A stretch of 64,000 nt of DNA from positions 1-64,000 of the forward strand of contig NZ_FYED01000002.1 in NCBI RefSeq assembly GCF_900187565.1, in the 5' to 3' direction. Below, piece by piece: positions 54,368 through 63,441 of the stretch (its first letter is position 1; the number at the start of each line of letters is the position of its first letter). The position numbers were made by a program, and so were the translations under genes. Source of the DNA: Pseudomonas sp. Irchel 3A7 (GTDB taxonomy: Bacteria > Pseudomonadota > Gammaproteobacteria > Pseudomonadales > Pseudomonadaceae). The notes below the pieces were generated by a model. The model saw only the letters and a list, made by a program, of their open reading frames with translations. It did not search any database and was not told the origin of the DNA.

Positions 54368-54817
54368 TTAAAAGGCCATGCCTTCTGCCAGCTGAATCAG
54401 CCATTGCTCAACCAACCCCATGCCGGGGTGGGTGCAGAGCAACGCCACGGGGGCCTGCCCCGCCCAACGGTGTTTGGGTTTGCTCAGCCAGCGCTGGGCC
54501 TTGTGCTTATCGCCAAACACCACCTGCGCCATCGCCGATACATGCGCCAGGCGGAACAGCCGATCACTCTCCCCCCGGCTCAGCAGTTGACCGCGAGCCA
54601 ATCGGCGCTGCAGGGTATTGAGCGAAACGATCTGGTGGAAGGCCTGCTCACTGAAGACGTCCAGCGCGCAAAATGTGTTGGCCGTCGCAGCGGAGAAACC
54701 CGCCACGATGCGTTGATGGATTGCCAGCTCTGAAGCATCGACAGGGATGCCCAGCGATGTTTGCAGACAGTGCCGATAAGCCTGGTAGGCCGGGCCACGC
54801 AGTAGTTCAGCCAACAT
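54368..54817 (-). CDS. DUF2384 (Xre/MbcA/ParS) antitoxin-like protein
   Basis: The 149-residue product ends in the DUF2384 pattern: RLFRLAHVSAMAQVVFGDKHKAQRWLSKP at about 86-114, then LLCTHPGMGLVEQWLIQLAEG at the C-terminus. The N-terminal part holds an Xre-like helix-turn-helix. In type II systems this antitoxin precedes a RES-domain ADP-ribosylating or NAD+-degrading toxin on the same strand. Downstream here (54015-54367) no RES domain or other ORF is visible, so it is either an orphan or the toxin was lost. The ATG at 54817 is the start. Confidence 0.8.
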   Translation of the reverse strand: MLAELLRGPAYQAYRHCLQTSLGIPVDASELAIHQRIVAGFSAATANTFCALDVFSEQAFHQIVSLNTLQRRLARGQLLSRGESDRLFRLAHVSAMAQVVFGDKHKAQRWLSKPKHRWAGQAPVALLCTHPGMGLVEQWLIQLAEGMAF

Positions 54818-55707
54818 GGGGCGCCTTCTGACTCGCTATGGGGTGATCCAGCATCCGGTGATTTTCTCAGCTTGTGAAGGGGGGATCGGAAACGCGCTCG
54901 CCATGGTCGCCCGGTATCGCGAAAAGCTGTGCGCGCTCCCGGGTCAGGCGCGCACTAACCCGTCCGGAATGCCCAATGCCACTGCTCGATCGGTGTGGCC
55001 GCAGAGGCTTTGGCCTCGACAGCGTGGAGGCGTTTCCGGGGGGCTCAATCTGAGGATTGCACCTGCCTGATGACAGTGACGCTATGCAGGTAATGTTTTA
55101 CTCAGCCCTCTGTGAGGCGCTAGTCGACCCTGCGCCGTCGGCCGTTACCGGATCAGTCCTTTCTGCGTCATTGCCTGCCACTGACCTCGTGCCGAAGCGC
55201 GAGCCATGTGGCCGGGGCCACCGCGAGCCACGTCCATCCGTTCGGCCTGAGCGACCGGCTGAATCTATGTCGACCGGCGTCAAGGCGGTCGGGAAGACGC
55301 CGCGATGGCTAGTACCCGGTGTCACCCATGAAGCGCCTGGCGAGAATCCTTGAGGGCTGTCTCCTGTCACGATTTTTTCTTGAGTGCTTCAAGAAAATCT
55401 TGATTTGCCGTCGTTCTACTTATTTTTTCTTGACGGGTGTGCCGCCTCAGAAGGCTGTCGTAGATACGTCTGAAAGCCCTCTATCGACATGCAGGGGCAC
55501 GGCCGTTACGCGGTTCCCGAGCTGCTCGGCCTTGCTCTGGCCCCCTTCGCGGGCTGACAAAGGTCGACACTGCGTGAGCTTGGCCCCATTCGTGCCAAAC
55601 AGTCATCACTGATGTGACGAGGTGAGCATGTTGCCCGCTAAGAAGAGTCCCTATGCTGGCCGGAAGTCGTCAACTCCAACGCCAACAATCCAGGCAGTTG
55701 ATAGTCA
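54818..55707. other. Gene-poor stretch left of the TrlF-like pseudogene
   Basis: About 890 bases with no convincing gene. A 38-codon open frame starts at 55628 (MLPAKKSPYAGRKSS), but it has no recognisable match. The region may be the scar of the deletion that removed the C-terminal part of the TrlF-like gene. Confidence 0.4.
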
Positions 55708-56303
55708 TCAATGTTCCGCGGCGGACAGCAACCCATCCTGTTGATCGGCATGCGCAGCAGTCACGATTCCGCCATGTTCCTTTTGTACCGTATCCAGCAA
55801 GGTTTTCAGGCTGATCGTCTGTTCACCGCGGCGCAGCGCCGCCGGTTCTCCGCCCTTGAAGCGCTGGCTCTCCGCCAGACCCAATTTAATCAGGATCATG
55901 TTGACGCGCTGCACGTGGCGCATTTTAGTGGCAGGGTCGAACAGGCATAAGACGTGGTAACCGATATCCACTTCGAGCCAGGAAAAATGTACAGGGGCGC
56001 ACGCCCTAGCGGCTTGGCCACAGCTTTATTCTGCTCAACCAGGTGGGTGATGAACCAGTCGCGGGGCTCGGACTTTTCAGCAAAGTTGTGATCGGTAATG
56101 CCAATGACTTCCAGCTCAAGCTCGTGACAACGTTGCAGAAAACGCTTGGCTTTATTCTGATTGTCCTGCTCATTGGGCACACCGTTTTGTAGCGGCCGCC
56201 GAGGGTTCAGCAGGCGCAAGTCATCATCTGCCCAGTGTTTGTTGTCTTCTGGTGTCTGTTCCTGAAAATCCGTCTTGAACCAGCGCATGCCTTGGTACTC
56301 GCT
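55708..56303 (-). pseudogene. TrlF-like PHP/AAA ATPase, frameshifted N-terminal remnant
   Basis: From the GTG at 56303 (AGGAGG-like ribosome site) the frame reads a PHP-domain start: GMRWFKTDFQ, then RCHELELEVIGITDHNFAEKSEPRDWF. It leaves the expected path after LYIFPG near 55977. The neighbouring frame picks up at once with VDIGYHVLCLFDPATK and runs to 55708. One missing T (GGCTCGAAG for GGCTTCGAAG) explains the shift. The sequence stops at HADQQDGLL, where intact TrlF-family proteins continue for some 600 more residues with an AAA ATPase domain. It is therefore both shifted and truncated. TrlF-type proteins are linked to phage defence and tRNA-end processing. Confidence 0.7.
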
Positions 56304-56576
56304 CACACAACCTCCTTTTCTCTCACAAGCTTCGTCCTCAGTATCAGCGACATTGACCATGGATGACGTGCTTCGCATACGCTATACGACACAGGAGAAG
56401 ACCGCGACCGTGTCGCCACGCTGTTTGGGTGGCCCACCGATCGCATCTCGCTCGCCGGTGGAGCGTGAATGAAGTGGGGGTGTTTGAAAGAGTGAACGCC
56501 AAGGACAAGGGGACCTTCCGGTGACCAAGGATCGCCCCGATAGCCGGCACAACACGGGGCACCGTGATGACCACAC

Positions 56577-57485
56577 TTACCGTCGCCATTCCCCAAAAGG
56601 AGCGGTGGTGTCGATGTAACGCATCGCTGACTGCACGTCGCGCCAACCGACATAATCCATCAAGGCCTTAACCCCCCACTCGTTACGATTGGCCCAGGTC
56701 GCAAAACCGCGACGCAGCGAATGGCCGCTGTAACCTTCCCCATCCAGGCCATTGCGCGCGAAGGCCATGCGCAACAGCCGCGACAGACTGTTCGAATTCA
56801 GGCCCTCGGCACTGACATGCCCCCAGCGATCAATGGCGCGGAACACCGGTCCTTGCTGCAGACCGCTGGCCGCCAACCAGGCCTCGTACGCCGCCACCGG
56901 ACACAGCCGCTTCAGCGCCGGCACCATGACGGTCCGTCCTTGATGATCACGATCGGTTTTGTCACTGACGAGGAAGATTTCCAAGCTGACACCCGTTTCG
57001 ACTTTGATGTGCTCGATGCGTAGCAGGCACAGATCGTCGCTCCGAAACGCGCGCCAAAAACCGAGCAAGATGAGCGACTGGTCGCGACAGGCGCGCAGTC
57101 GTTCGGCGGCCACCGTGGAGTTGGCCTGCTCATTTAATCCAGCGATGCAATCCTCCAGCGCCTGCAGCTGCAGCGCCTCGGCCCGTTTGACCGGCTGGGG
57201 ATGCTCGGCGCGAATACCACGCAGCACATCCCGCACCTTGGGCTCCTTGGTCGGGTCGACAAAGCCATGGCGCTTGTGCCACTGCGCCAAGGCGGCCAAG
57301 TGGGTATGCAGGGTCGAACTGGAGAGCTGCTCCGCATAGGTCGCCAGATAGCGCGCGACACTTTCGCTGGAGGCGGGCAATAACCCCTGCCAGGTCCCTT
57401 CAAAATGCTCAAGCGCACTGAGGTAACGACGTTGCGTACTCGCCCGCCGCGCTGCCTTCACGTACCGATCCACTGGGGCCGTCAC
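56577..57485 (-). CDS. Tyrosine-type site-specific recombinase
   Basis: The product is about 302 residues if started at the GTG at 57485 (VTAPVDRYVKAA, with GAGGGTGGG upstream); an ATG at 57569 would give 330. The catalytic residues are visible: arginine in the FWRAFRSDDL box I, lysine in SDKTDR, HSLRRGFATW (box II H-x-x-R) and the final VGWRDVQSAMRYID with tryptophan and the tyrosine nucleophile. An N-terminal SAM-like domain spans about 10-110. It is divergent from a KfrA-like gene, as TnpS is from TnpT in Tn4651-type transposons, which suggests a cointegrate-resolution or site-specific integration role. Confidence 0.88.
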   Translation of the reverse strand: MTAPVDRYVKAARRASTQRRYLSALEHFEGTWQGLLPASSESVARYLATYAEQLSSSTLHTHLAALAQWHKRHGFVDPTKEPKVRDVLRGIRAEHPQPVKRAEALQLQALEDCIAGLNEQANSTVAAERLRACRDQSLILLGFWRAFRSDDLCLLRIEHIKVETGVSLEIFLVSDKTDRDHQGRTVMVPALKRLCPVAAYEAWLAASGLQQGPVFRAIDRWGHVSAEGLNSNSLSRLLRMAFARNGLDGEGYSGHSLRRGFATWANRNEWGVKALMDYVGWRDVQSAMRYIDTTAPFGEWRR

Positions 57486-57628
57486 GCCACCCACCCTCCT
57501 CGCATACCCCTGAAAAACCAAATATTGCCCAAAAACCCTCTCACGTTTGAGAATTCCGCATTCATGCACGTCAGTTCGTCATCTGCCTCCCTTCCCCACA
57601 GGACATTTGTACGGGTGTACTTCCATAC

Positions 57629-57646
57629 TTCGTAACACGCTACGAA
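57629..57646. promoter_or_regulatory. Inverted repeat in the recombinase/KfrA divergent region
   Basis: Arms TTCGTA (57629-57634) and TACGAA (57641-57646) with a 6-base centre lie just before the KfrA-like start. They may be a binding site of the KfrA-like protein or of the recombinase. Confidence 0.45.
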
Positions 57647-57663
57647 ATAGTAGGAGACCGCAC

Positions 57664-58692
57664 ATGGCTCGTGGAGGCATCAACAAGGCGCTGGTGCGAA
57701 TTGCCCGCGAAGCGCTCATCGCCCGCGGCATTCGCCCCAGTATCGACGCGGTGCGCGTGGAGCTCGGCAATACCGGCTCCAAGAGCACCATCCTGCGCTA
57801 CCTGCGCGAGCTCCGCGCCCCCGAGACCTCGACCGTGCCGGTGGCCCTCAACGACGAACTGGCGCACCTCGTGGCAAGTGTAGCCGAGCGTGTTCAGGAG
57901 CAAGCCCGGCAGGCCGTGAGCGAAGACCAGACGCGGGTCGACGACGCGTGGCGGCGACATGCGCAAGCCCAGGCGCAACAACGCGAACTGATCGACGCGT
58001 TGCAGGAACAAGTGCGCCAGCTGGATAGCCAGTTAGTCGAGTACCGCGCTCGTGAACAGCAACTGCAGACGCGTTCGAATGAATTACAGGGGATTTACAA
58101 TTCTCAGCAGCTGGAGATGAGTGAGTTGCAGCAGGAGCTCAGCAAGCGGGATCTGCTGGTCCAATCGCTCAACGAGCGCTGCGAACATCTGAAGGCGTCA
58201 CTGGACCACTATCGCGAACAGCAACGTGCACTACGCGATCAGGACCTTGAGCGCAATGACCAGCAGCTGCAACAACTGCTCAGGGAACAACGCACCCTGC
58301 AAGCGACCCTGCTGCACAAGCAGGAAGAAATCGCCCAGCTCAATCGTGACAATGAGCGGCTGCTCACCGAGGCCCGGCTGACGGCGCGCCAAGCGTCGAG
58401 TGACGCCCAGGAATTTCGCCAGGCCCAGGCCGCCTGGCAGGAACGGGCTCACACCCACCAAGAGGCGCAGGCGCAGTGGCAGGCCGAGCAAGCCGACCTG
58501 CGCAGCCGATTGCGCGCCGCCCTCCTCAAGCAGCGTGGAGATGCTCATTACATTCGCAACGAGCAGCGGCAAATCACCCACCTGCAGCGGCTGCTGGAGT
58601 CACGGCCGCCTTCAGCGCCTGAGCCTGGCGGCGCTCCGTCACCCCAGCCGGCATCACCTTCCGTGCGCGCAGAAGCAGCGCCGAGCCGCTGA
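57664..58692 (+). CDS. KfrA-type DNA-binding coiled-coil protein
   Basis: The 342-residue product starts MARGGINKALVRIAREALIARG, and its first 60 residues match the KfrA N-terminal DNA-binding domain (RPSIDAVRVELGNTGSKSTILRYLRELRAPE). From about 75 to 320 it is a long coiled coil very rich in Q, E, R and L (for example QLQQLLREQRTLQATLLHKQEEIAQL). KfrA proteins bind centromere- or operator-like DNA in plasmids. In Tn4651-type elements, TnpT has this build and helps the TnpS recombinase. The start at 57664 has TAGGAG eight bases upstream; an earlier one at 57547 would overlap the regulatory region. Confidence 0.85.
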   Translation: MARGGINKALVRIAREALIARGIRPSIDAVRVELGNTGSKSTILRYLRELRAPETSTVPVALNDELAHLVASVAERVQEQARQAVSEDQTRVDDAWRRHAQAQAQQRELIDALQEQVRQLDSQLVEYRAREQQLQTRSNELQGIYNSQQLEMSELQQELSKRDLLVQSLNERCEHLKASLDHYREQQRALRDQDLERNDQQLQQLLREQRTLQATLLHKQEEIAQLNRDNERLLTEARLTARQASSDAQEFRQAQAAWQERAHTHQEAQAQWQAEQADLRSRLRAALLKQRGDAHYIRNEQRQITHLQRLLESRPPSAPEPGGAPSPQPASPSVRAEAAPSR

Positions 58693-58702
58693 TATATGCG
58701 AG

Positions 58703-59611
58703 TTACACGGCCACGTTGAGCCGCGGATCCAGTTCGCGCACCAAGTGGCGAAGCGGCGCCGGACAGCGCCGTCCACCCCGACTGTAGCTGCGTGCCAACT
58801 GTTCATTCAGTGGGGTGCCGCCCAGGTGCAGGGACCAGAGCATGGCCAAAGCGCACCGCGTAGGCAAATCCGCTTCCGGCAGCCAGCCGCGATCCATCAG
58901 TTCCTTGCGCGTCAGTTGACTCAGAGCCTGCTGATACTCGAACGCGCCGGCATCGATGGGCCACTTCAACGACGAGGCGTCGGCGCCCAGCCCCCTGGCG
59001 TGCAGCCATTGATCAACCAATGCCCACAGATCAGGAAAACAGCGCTGGTAGGTCGGCGACAGCGAGGCGATTGTCAAATAATGGCTGAAATGGGCGTGTA
59101 ACCAACGTTGTTGAGGGTGATGGCCCAACGCGGAACTGACCAACAAGGCTAGGGGCATCGCCAGTTTCGTCCAATCGGGGACACCCAGCGCCCCTTTCAT
59201 CCGCGCATTGGTACGGCACAAGTAACTGGAGCGTTCCAGTGCACGGCAGTTCGGCCTGAGGTGCTTCAGGTAGGTAAAGGGCGCCTCACTATCGTCGCTG
59301 TCCCAACAGAGGACGTCCCACAAGGGGTGGTCGCGGACACCGTCTAGCTCGGGATACACCGCGGCCAGACGGTTCAGGCTATCTGCATGCAGCTTGATCC
59401 CGTGGTCCAGCAACCGCAGCCACTTGGGGTTACCTCGATGCAGTGACTCCGCCCCAGCAGCACTCGGTGCCGCGTACAGATGAGGGCGATCCAACTGATC
59501 ACAGCGCAACGCAAATTCGCTGGGCGAACGAGCCCCCGTCAGTCGGTAGAGTTCAGCGCCGACAAACCGGTTCCGGCAGCGGCAGATTGATTTAAGGCTA
59601 AGTGTCGACAC
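58703..59611 (-). CDS. Conserved hypothetical protein in the Tn7-like module
   Basis: Not recognised. The 302-residue product starts at the GTG at 59611 (MSTLSLKSICRCRNRFVGAEL), with GAGGTG upstream. It is largely helical, with several tryptophan- and aspartate-rich loops (HPLWDVLCWDSDD) and no motif known to me. Its stop is ten bases from the end of the convergent KfrA-like gene. Its place between the KfrA-like and tnsA-like genes suggests that it is part of the element. Confidence 0.65.
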   Translation of the reverse strand: MSTLSLKSICRCRNRFVGAELYRLTGARSPSEFALRCDQLDRPHLYAAPSAAGAESLHRGNPKWLRLLDHGIKLHADSLNRLAAVYPELDGVRDHPLWDVLCWDSDDSEAPFTYLKHLRPNCRALERSSYLCRTNARMKGALGVPDWTKLAMPLALLVSSALGHHPQQRWLHAHFSHYLTIASLSPTYQRCFPDLWALVDQWLHARGLGADASSLKWPIDAGAFEYQQALSQLTRKELMDRGWLPEADLPTRCALAMLWSLHLGGTPLNEQLARSYSRGGRRCPAPLRHLVRELDPRLNVAV

Positions 59612-60012
59612 TTTGTCACCTCACACCCCCACCAATTACCCCGGTACACAACTATAGAGCGGTATGTAGGACTCGCCAGTCAGCCCGACATTTTCATAAG
59701 GCCATGTGAGGTGGGCGATTCCAGACATCACAAAAAGTGATGCGAAAACTTTTGTTCGCTAACTTGCTGATTTTTACCACGCATAGCTTTCGTCTATGAG
59801 TGGAATCGACTCATTTCCGGCGACACCCACTGCTGGCTGGTGGTGTGGGGCATGGCACAAGTTTTAGTTATGTAAGTTGTTGATACTGGATGAAAATAGT
59901 TTGCATCTATGCACGTTTGGACGCTGTTTTAGTCGACTGATTCACGGTACCTAGCGAAATAAAATAGACCTCCGACGCGGCAATTCCGCCGCGTCAGCTG
60001 GAGGACATGCAT
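59612..60012. other. Divergent intergenic region with leader hairpin
   Basis: 400 bases with no gene. An imperfect G+C-rich hairpin (gacgcgg / ccgcgtc, loop of 8) lies at about 59972-59993, just before the ribosome site of the next gene. The region contains the 9-bp sequence cacctcaca in both orientations (about 59615-59624 and 59704-59712). It could hold binding sites for the element's proteins. Confidence 0.4.
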
Positions 60013-60372
60013 ATGTATCCCCATCGACTGCCATACCGTTTCCGCTCCCAGTACGCGCCGATGCCCACCATCACGCAATGGCATCCGCGGCTCGGCACGC
60101 CCTATAGCGCTGCCATCCCACAGACTGCCCGAAGCCGTTACCCCATCCAAGACCAGCCCCACTGTTTCGACGGCGATGGGCAATTAGGCATCGTCGTGTG
60201 GTGGGTGTTTCGTCCGTACGGGCGCTCGGCATACCGCATGCCGTCAAGAATCCCCCCGCTGGTTCATACGACGTTCATCGCCGGTAGCGATGAGCAGCAA
60301 ATGAAACTGCTTGAAGCCACGATGGGCATCTCACTGTTTGAACTGGCTCGGCGACGAACGCACCGGCATTAA
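60013..60372 (+). CDS. Hypothetical protein, 119 residues
   Basis: Not recognised. The product starts MYPHRLPYRFRSQYAPM at the ATG at 60013, with GGAGG eight bases upstream; the ATG at 60007 is too close to that site. It is basic, rich in R, P and H, with a central VVWWVFRPYGRSAYRM stretch and a helical end. No known motif was seen. It lies 294 bases before the tnsA-like gene on the same strand. A small DNA-binding accessory protein is one possibility. Confidence 0.55.
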   Translation: MYPHRLPYRFRSQYAPMPTITQWHPRLGTPYSAAIPQTARSRYPIQDQPHCFDGDGQLGIVVWWVFRPYGRSAYRMPSRIPPLVHTTFIAGSDEQQMKLLEATMGISLFELARRRTHRH

Positions 60373-60666
60373 CACGGGGCATCGCACAGATCGCCCGAGT
60401 CTCCCGACGTGAGTGGCACACCCACCCCCTCGCGTACTGGCGCCGATAAGCGCCGCTAGCGATCTCCGCCCGTCACGCTGACTGCCCCACGGCAACCTAT
60501 TGGCGGCATAACGAGCCGAGCGGATTGACCAGCGCGAAGCGGGTCTGCCCGCTTCGCGCGGCACCGTCACCGTCACCGAGCAACCGTCCGTGGCGGTCGG
60601 GTACTGCGGATGGCCTTTAGTCTGCCGCCGTCATTGCTCATTCATCTCCCCCTGAGGAGAACCATC

Positions 60667-61314
60667 ATGTTGGCTTCACGCAACCGTCCCGAAGAAAACC
60701 TCGCCCGTGCACCTTTGACCAAAGGACGCCCGGGCAGTCGAGTCACGTTTTTTCCTTCGCGAAAAAATGCTGGCCCCGTCGCTTGCGGCAATCTGCAGCA
60801 GGCTGATTACTGTGTCCATCTGGAGTACCGCCCGGATGTCCTCACCTACCAATGCCGACCACCCACCGTGTGCCGCGAGGCGCGACGCTACAAGGCCGAC
60901 TTTCTCGTCACGCTGAGTAGCGGGCCACCGATTTATCTCAAATTCCTCCCCGCAGACGGTCAACCGGGGGCACTGAACCGTAACCAAAAACAAGCCGTGG
61001 ATACGATGCTTCACGAGCGCAATCTGTTGTTTCGTTGGCTGGTTCCCGGAGACCTTCCGCATCCGTTGGTGACCTACAACTTGCGCACCCTTTACCACCA
61101 CAGCTTTGGCAGTTCTCTGCAGGCGGCAGAGCAAGTGCGCGCATACGTCACAGCCCTGAAAGACCAGCAGGTGACGTTCGAGGCACTGCTCGCCAGTGGC
61201 GCCACGTCCGCCGCTATCTGTCACGCCATTTTCCTAGACGAGCTGCAGATCGACCTTGAGCAACAGCTCACCCCACATACTCTGATTTACGGAGGCCGTC
61301 ATGGGCATCTTTGA
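60667..61314 (+). CDS. tnsA: TnsA-like endonuclease of a Tn7-like transposon
   Basis: The 215-residue product carries the TnsA N-terminal endonuclease pattern: HLEYRPDVLTYQCRPP (51-66) with E53, RRYKADFLV (73-81) with D78, and IYLKF with K92. These correspond to the E63/D114/K132-type active site of Tn7 TnsA (with Q or L allowed before the lysine). A helical C-terminal part (about 140-215) is where TnsA contacts TnsC. TnsA cuts the 5' ends of the element, giving cut-and-paste transposition. The start at 60667 has GAGGAGA upstream; an earlier frame at 60610 is not favoured. The stop overlaps the tnsB start by 14 bases. Confidence 0.82.
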   Translation: MLASRNRPEENLARAPLTKGRPGSRVTFFPSRKNAGPVACGNLQQADYCVHLEYRPDVLTYQCRPPTVCREARRYKADFLVTLSSGPPIYLKFLPADGQPGALNRNQKQAVDTMLHERNLLFRWLVPGDLPHPLVTYNLRTLYHHSFGSSLQAAEQVRAYVTALKDQQVTFEALLASGATSAAICHAIFLDELQIDLEQQLTPHTLIYGGRHGHL

Positions 61315-63184
61315 ATTCAAAGTCGGTGAACACTACCGCTATCGCGGACAACGCTTTCAAATCGTCGACCTACAAGGTGATTGCGTACAACTGCGTGCCA
61401 TTGAGGGACGCCGGACCGTGCTGCGCCAGACCCAGGACATTCTGCTTCGCGCAATGAAGCGTGGTGCCCTCGTTAAAGATCAGGAAGCGCCGATTGAGCA
61501 GGATCCGCAAAAAATCATCGCCGGTATGCCCAAGCCTTACGCTGCTGTATTCGACCGCCATTGTTACTACACCCAGGGACTGATGGACGAACTGCATGGC
61601 CGAATGCCAACGGGACGCGCCCAGGCAGTGATCCAGCGCTTGGCAAAGAAGATCAACGATATCTGCCCGCCCAGCCTGAGCACGGCACGTAGTTGGGTCC
61701 GAACCTTTTGCAAATCGGGTTACAGCTATCTGTCGCTCATCCCGGGCCGCAAACAAAAAATGAAACATCGCCTGGACCACCAGCCGTGGGAAATTCAGCA
61801 GATCATCAAGCAGCAGGTTAAAGATCTCTATCTGAAATTAGAGCCCGCCTGTAAAACCGAAGTGATCGATGCCATTGTCCTGGAACTGGAAGCGTTCAAC
61901 GACGGCAGACCCAAACACGACAGGCTGAGGATACCTTCGACATCGACCCTCAATCGGATCCTCCGAGAGCTGGACGCGTATGAAACAGCTTGTGCCCAGC
62001 ACGGCAGTAAGTACGCACAGAAAAAGCAAGGCTGGACCCGTAAACGGCCACGCCCGGGACGGCTGTTCGAACTGGTGGAAGCTGACACTCAGCAGATGCA
62101 CGTCATGGCAGTGAATGACCGAGGCGAGGTGATCGGTCGCCCGTACCTGACCGTTTTCCTGGAGGTCTATACGCGGATGCCCTACGCCTGGAGCATCGGG
62201 TTTAATCCCCCCTCTCTGGACACCACCCTCCAGGCACTACGATGGTCGTTATCCAGCGACAATATGTACGGCGGTGTCGCCACGCGTTATGTCTTCGACA
62301 GCGGCCCTGAGTTCGTGGCGGATAACCTGCGACGCATCATAGCGCTGCTGGGCGGTGAGGTTTGTTATTGCGAACCGGGCACCGGCAATCAAAAACCTCA
62401 CATGGAAGCCTTTTTCGGCGTCTGGTCGAAAGAGATCGCCCACGAGATGCCCGGTACGACATTCTCCGATATTGCCACCCGTGGCGATTACAACGCTGAA
62501 AAAAACGCGCGCCTGACCATCGAAGAGATCAGAGATATCTTCGGTCGCTGGGTGAACGAGGCGTATTGCGAACGGGTCCACAGCAGCCTGAACACCTCCC
62601 CCCGCCTCGCCTGGGAGGCGGCTTACTCGACCATGCTCCCACCGCGACGTTATTCGCCCTCGGAGCTGCGTCAGCATTTCTTAAGCGCGTTCGAAGCCTC
62701 GCCCCAACAAGGTCGGCTGCGGTACAAGTCGCTGTTCTGGACGGGGCCTGCCGTGCCGTACCTGGCCAACCGCCAACCGAAAGTGGACAAGCTGCTTGTC
62801 TATTACGACCCCAGTGACCTGGGTCGTGCATGGGCCTGCCATCCCAGCTATCCCGATGAGGTACTTGAGCTGCAGGCAGTCGATCCCGACTATCAGGAAG
62901 GACTGACCCTGCACCTGCATCAATTGATTCTTAAACGTCTGAAAACGGAGCGCGAAACCTTCAATCCGCGCAAGGCACAACGCGCTCGCATTACGCTGCT
63001 GCGAGAGTTGGCCAAGGTCAAAACACCAGCACAACGGCGCCAGCATCAACGTGCAGTGGAAAAAGGTTCTCTTCAGAAACCACACAAGCGCCACGCACGG
63101 ATACTAAGCACCAAACCTAATACGCCTGACGATTATCGCCATCACGGTGATACGCCGGACGATTATTCGTCTGTGGAGGTTTGA
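61301..63184 (+). CDS. tnsB: TnsB/Mu-type DDE transposase
   Basis: The 627-residue product is a retroviral-integrase-type transposase. Helical DNA-binding domains cover about 60-245. The catalytic core shows D262 (LVEADTQ), D333 (VFDSGPEFV) and E369 (PHMEAFFG). D333 and E369 are 35 residues apart, as in the canonical DD35E spacing. A Mu-type C-terminal domain and a lysine/arginine-rich tail follow. TnsB binds the element ends and joins the 3' ends to target DNA. The ATG at 61301 has GGAGG-like sequence upstream and overlaps the end of tnsA. Confidence 0.92.
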   Translation: MGIFEFKVGEHYRYRGQRFQIVDLQGDCVQLRAIEGRRTVLRQTQDILLRAMKRGALVKDQEAPIEQDPQKIIAGMPKPYAAVFDRHCYYTQGLMDELHGRMPTGRAQAVIQRLAKKINDICPPSLSTARSWVRTFCKSGYSYLSLIPGRKQKMKHRLDHQPWEIQQIIKQQVKDLYLKLEPACKTEVIDAIVLELEAFNDGRPKHDRLRIPSTSTLNRILRELDAYETACAQHGSKYAQKKQGWTRKRPRPGRLFELVEADTQQMHVMAVNDRGEVIGRPYLTVFLEVYTRMPYAWSIGFNPPSLDTTLQALRWSLSSDNMYGGVATRYVFDSGPEFVADNLRRIIALLGGEVCYCEPGTGNQKPHMEAFFGVWSKEIAHEMPGTTFSDIATRGDYNAEKNARLTIEEIRDIFGRWVNEAYCERVHSSLNTSPRLAWEAAYSTMLPPRRYSPSELRQHFLSAFEASPQQGRLRYKSLFWTGPAVPYLANRQPKVDKLLVYYDPSDLGRAWACHPSYPDEVLELQAVDPDYQEGLTLHLHQLILKRLKTERETFNPRKAQRARITLLRELAKVKTPAQRRQHQRAVEKGSLQKPHKRHARILSTKPNTPDDYRHHGDTPDDYSSVEV

Positions 63185-63188
63185 CGCC

Positions 63189-63314
63189 ATGCACATCCTT
63201 TATTGCATCGATTCGCCCGCACAAGAAGCTGCACAGCGCTGCGGCAAGGCTCACGAACCTCAGCAGTCGCCACCGTATGGCGTTCAAGCGACGGTCCGAC
63301 GTGCGCTCAAGTAA
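63189..63314 (+). CDS. Possible 41-residue ORF between tnsB and tnsC
   Basis: A short frame, MHILYCIDSPAQEAAQRCGK and onward, starts four bases after the tnsB stop. It has no recognised match. It may be a small coupled protein or chance. It overlaps no known gene. Confidence 0.25.
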   Translation: MHILYCIDSPAQEAAQRCGKAHEPQQSPPYGVQATVRRALK

Positions 63315-63328
63315 TCACTTGATGAGGT

Positions 63329-63381
63329 GATGTATCCAGCCATCTGGTAACGCTGAATGCGGCCCTTGGTCTGGATACATC
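63329..63381. repeat. 11-bp inverted repeat ahead of tnsC
   Basis: gatgtatccag (63329-63339) and ctggatacatc (63371-63381) are exact inverted copies 31 bases apart. They could form a hairpin in the tnsB-tnsC message or serve as a protein-binding site. Confidence 0.6.
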
Positions 63382-63441
63382 AACCGCCAATCTCCTGCCC
63401 ACCAGTAAGCCTAGAACTGCATTAAAACGAGGTGCATTGAC

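Noticed and set aside
55319-55612. Open frame of 97 codons left of the TrlF-like remnant
   Set aside because: Codon use and composition look random, with no ribosome site and no family match.
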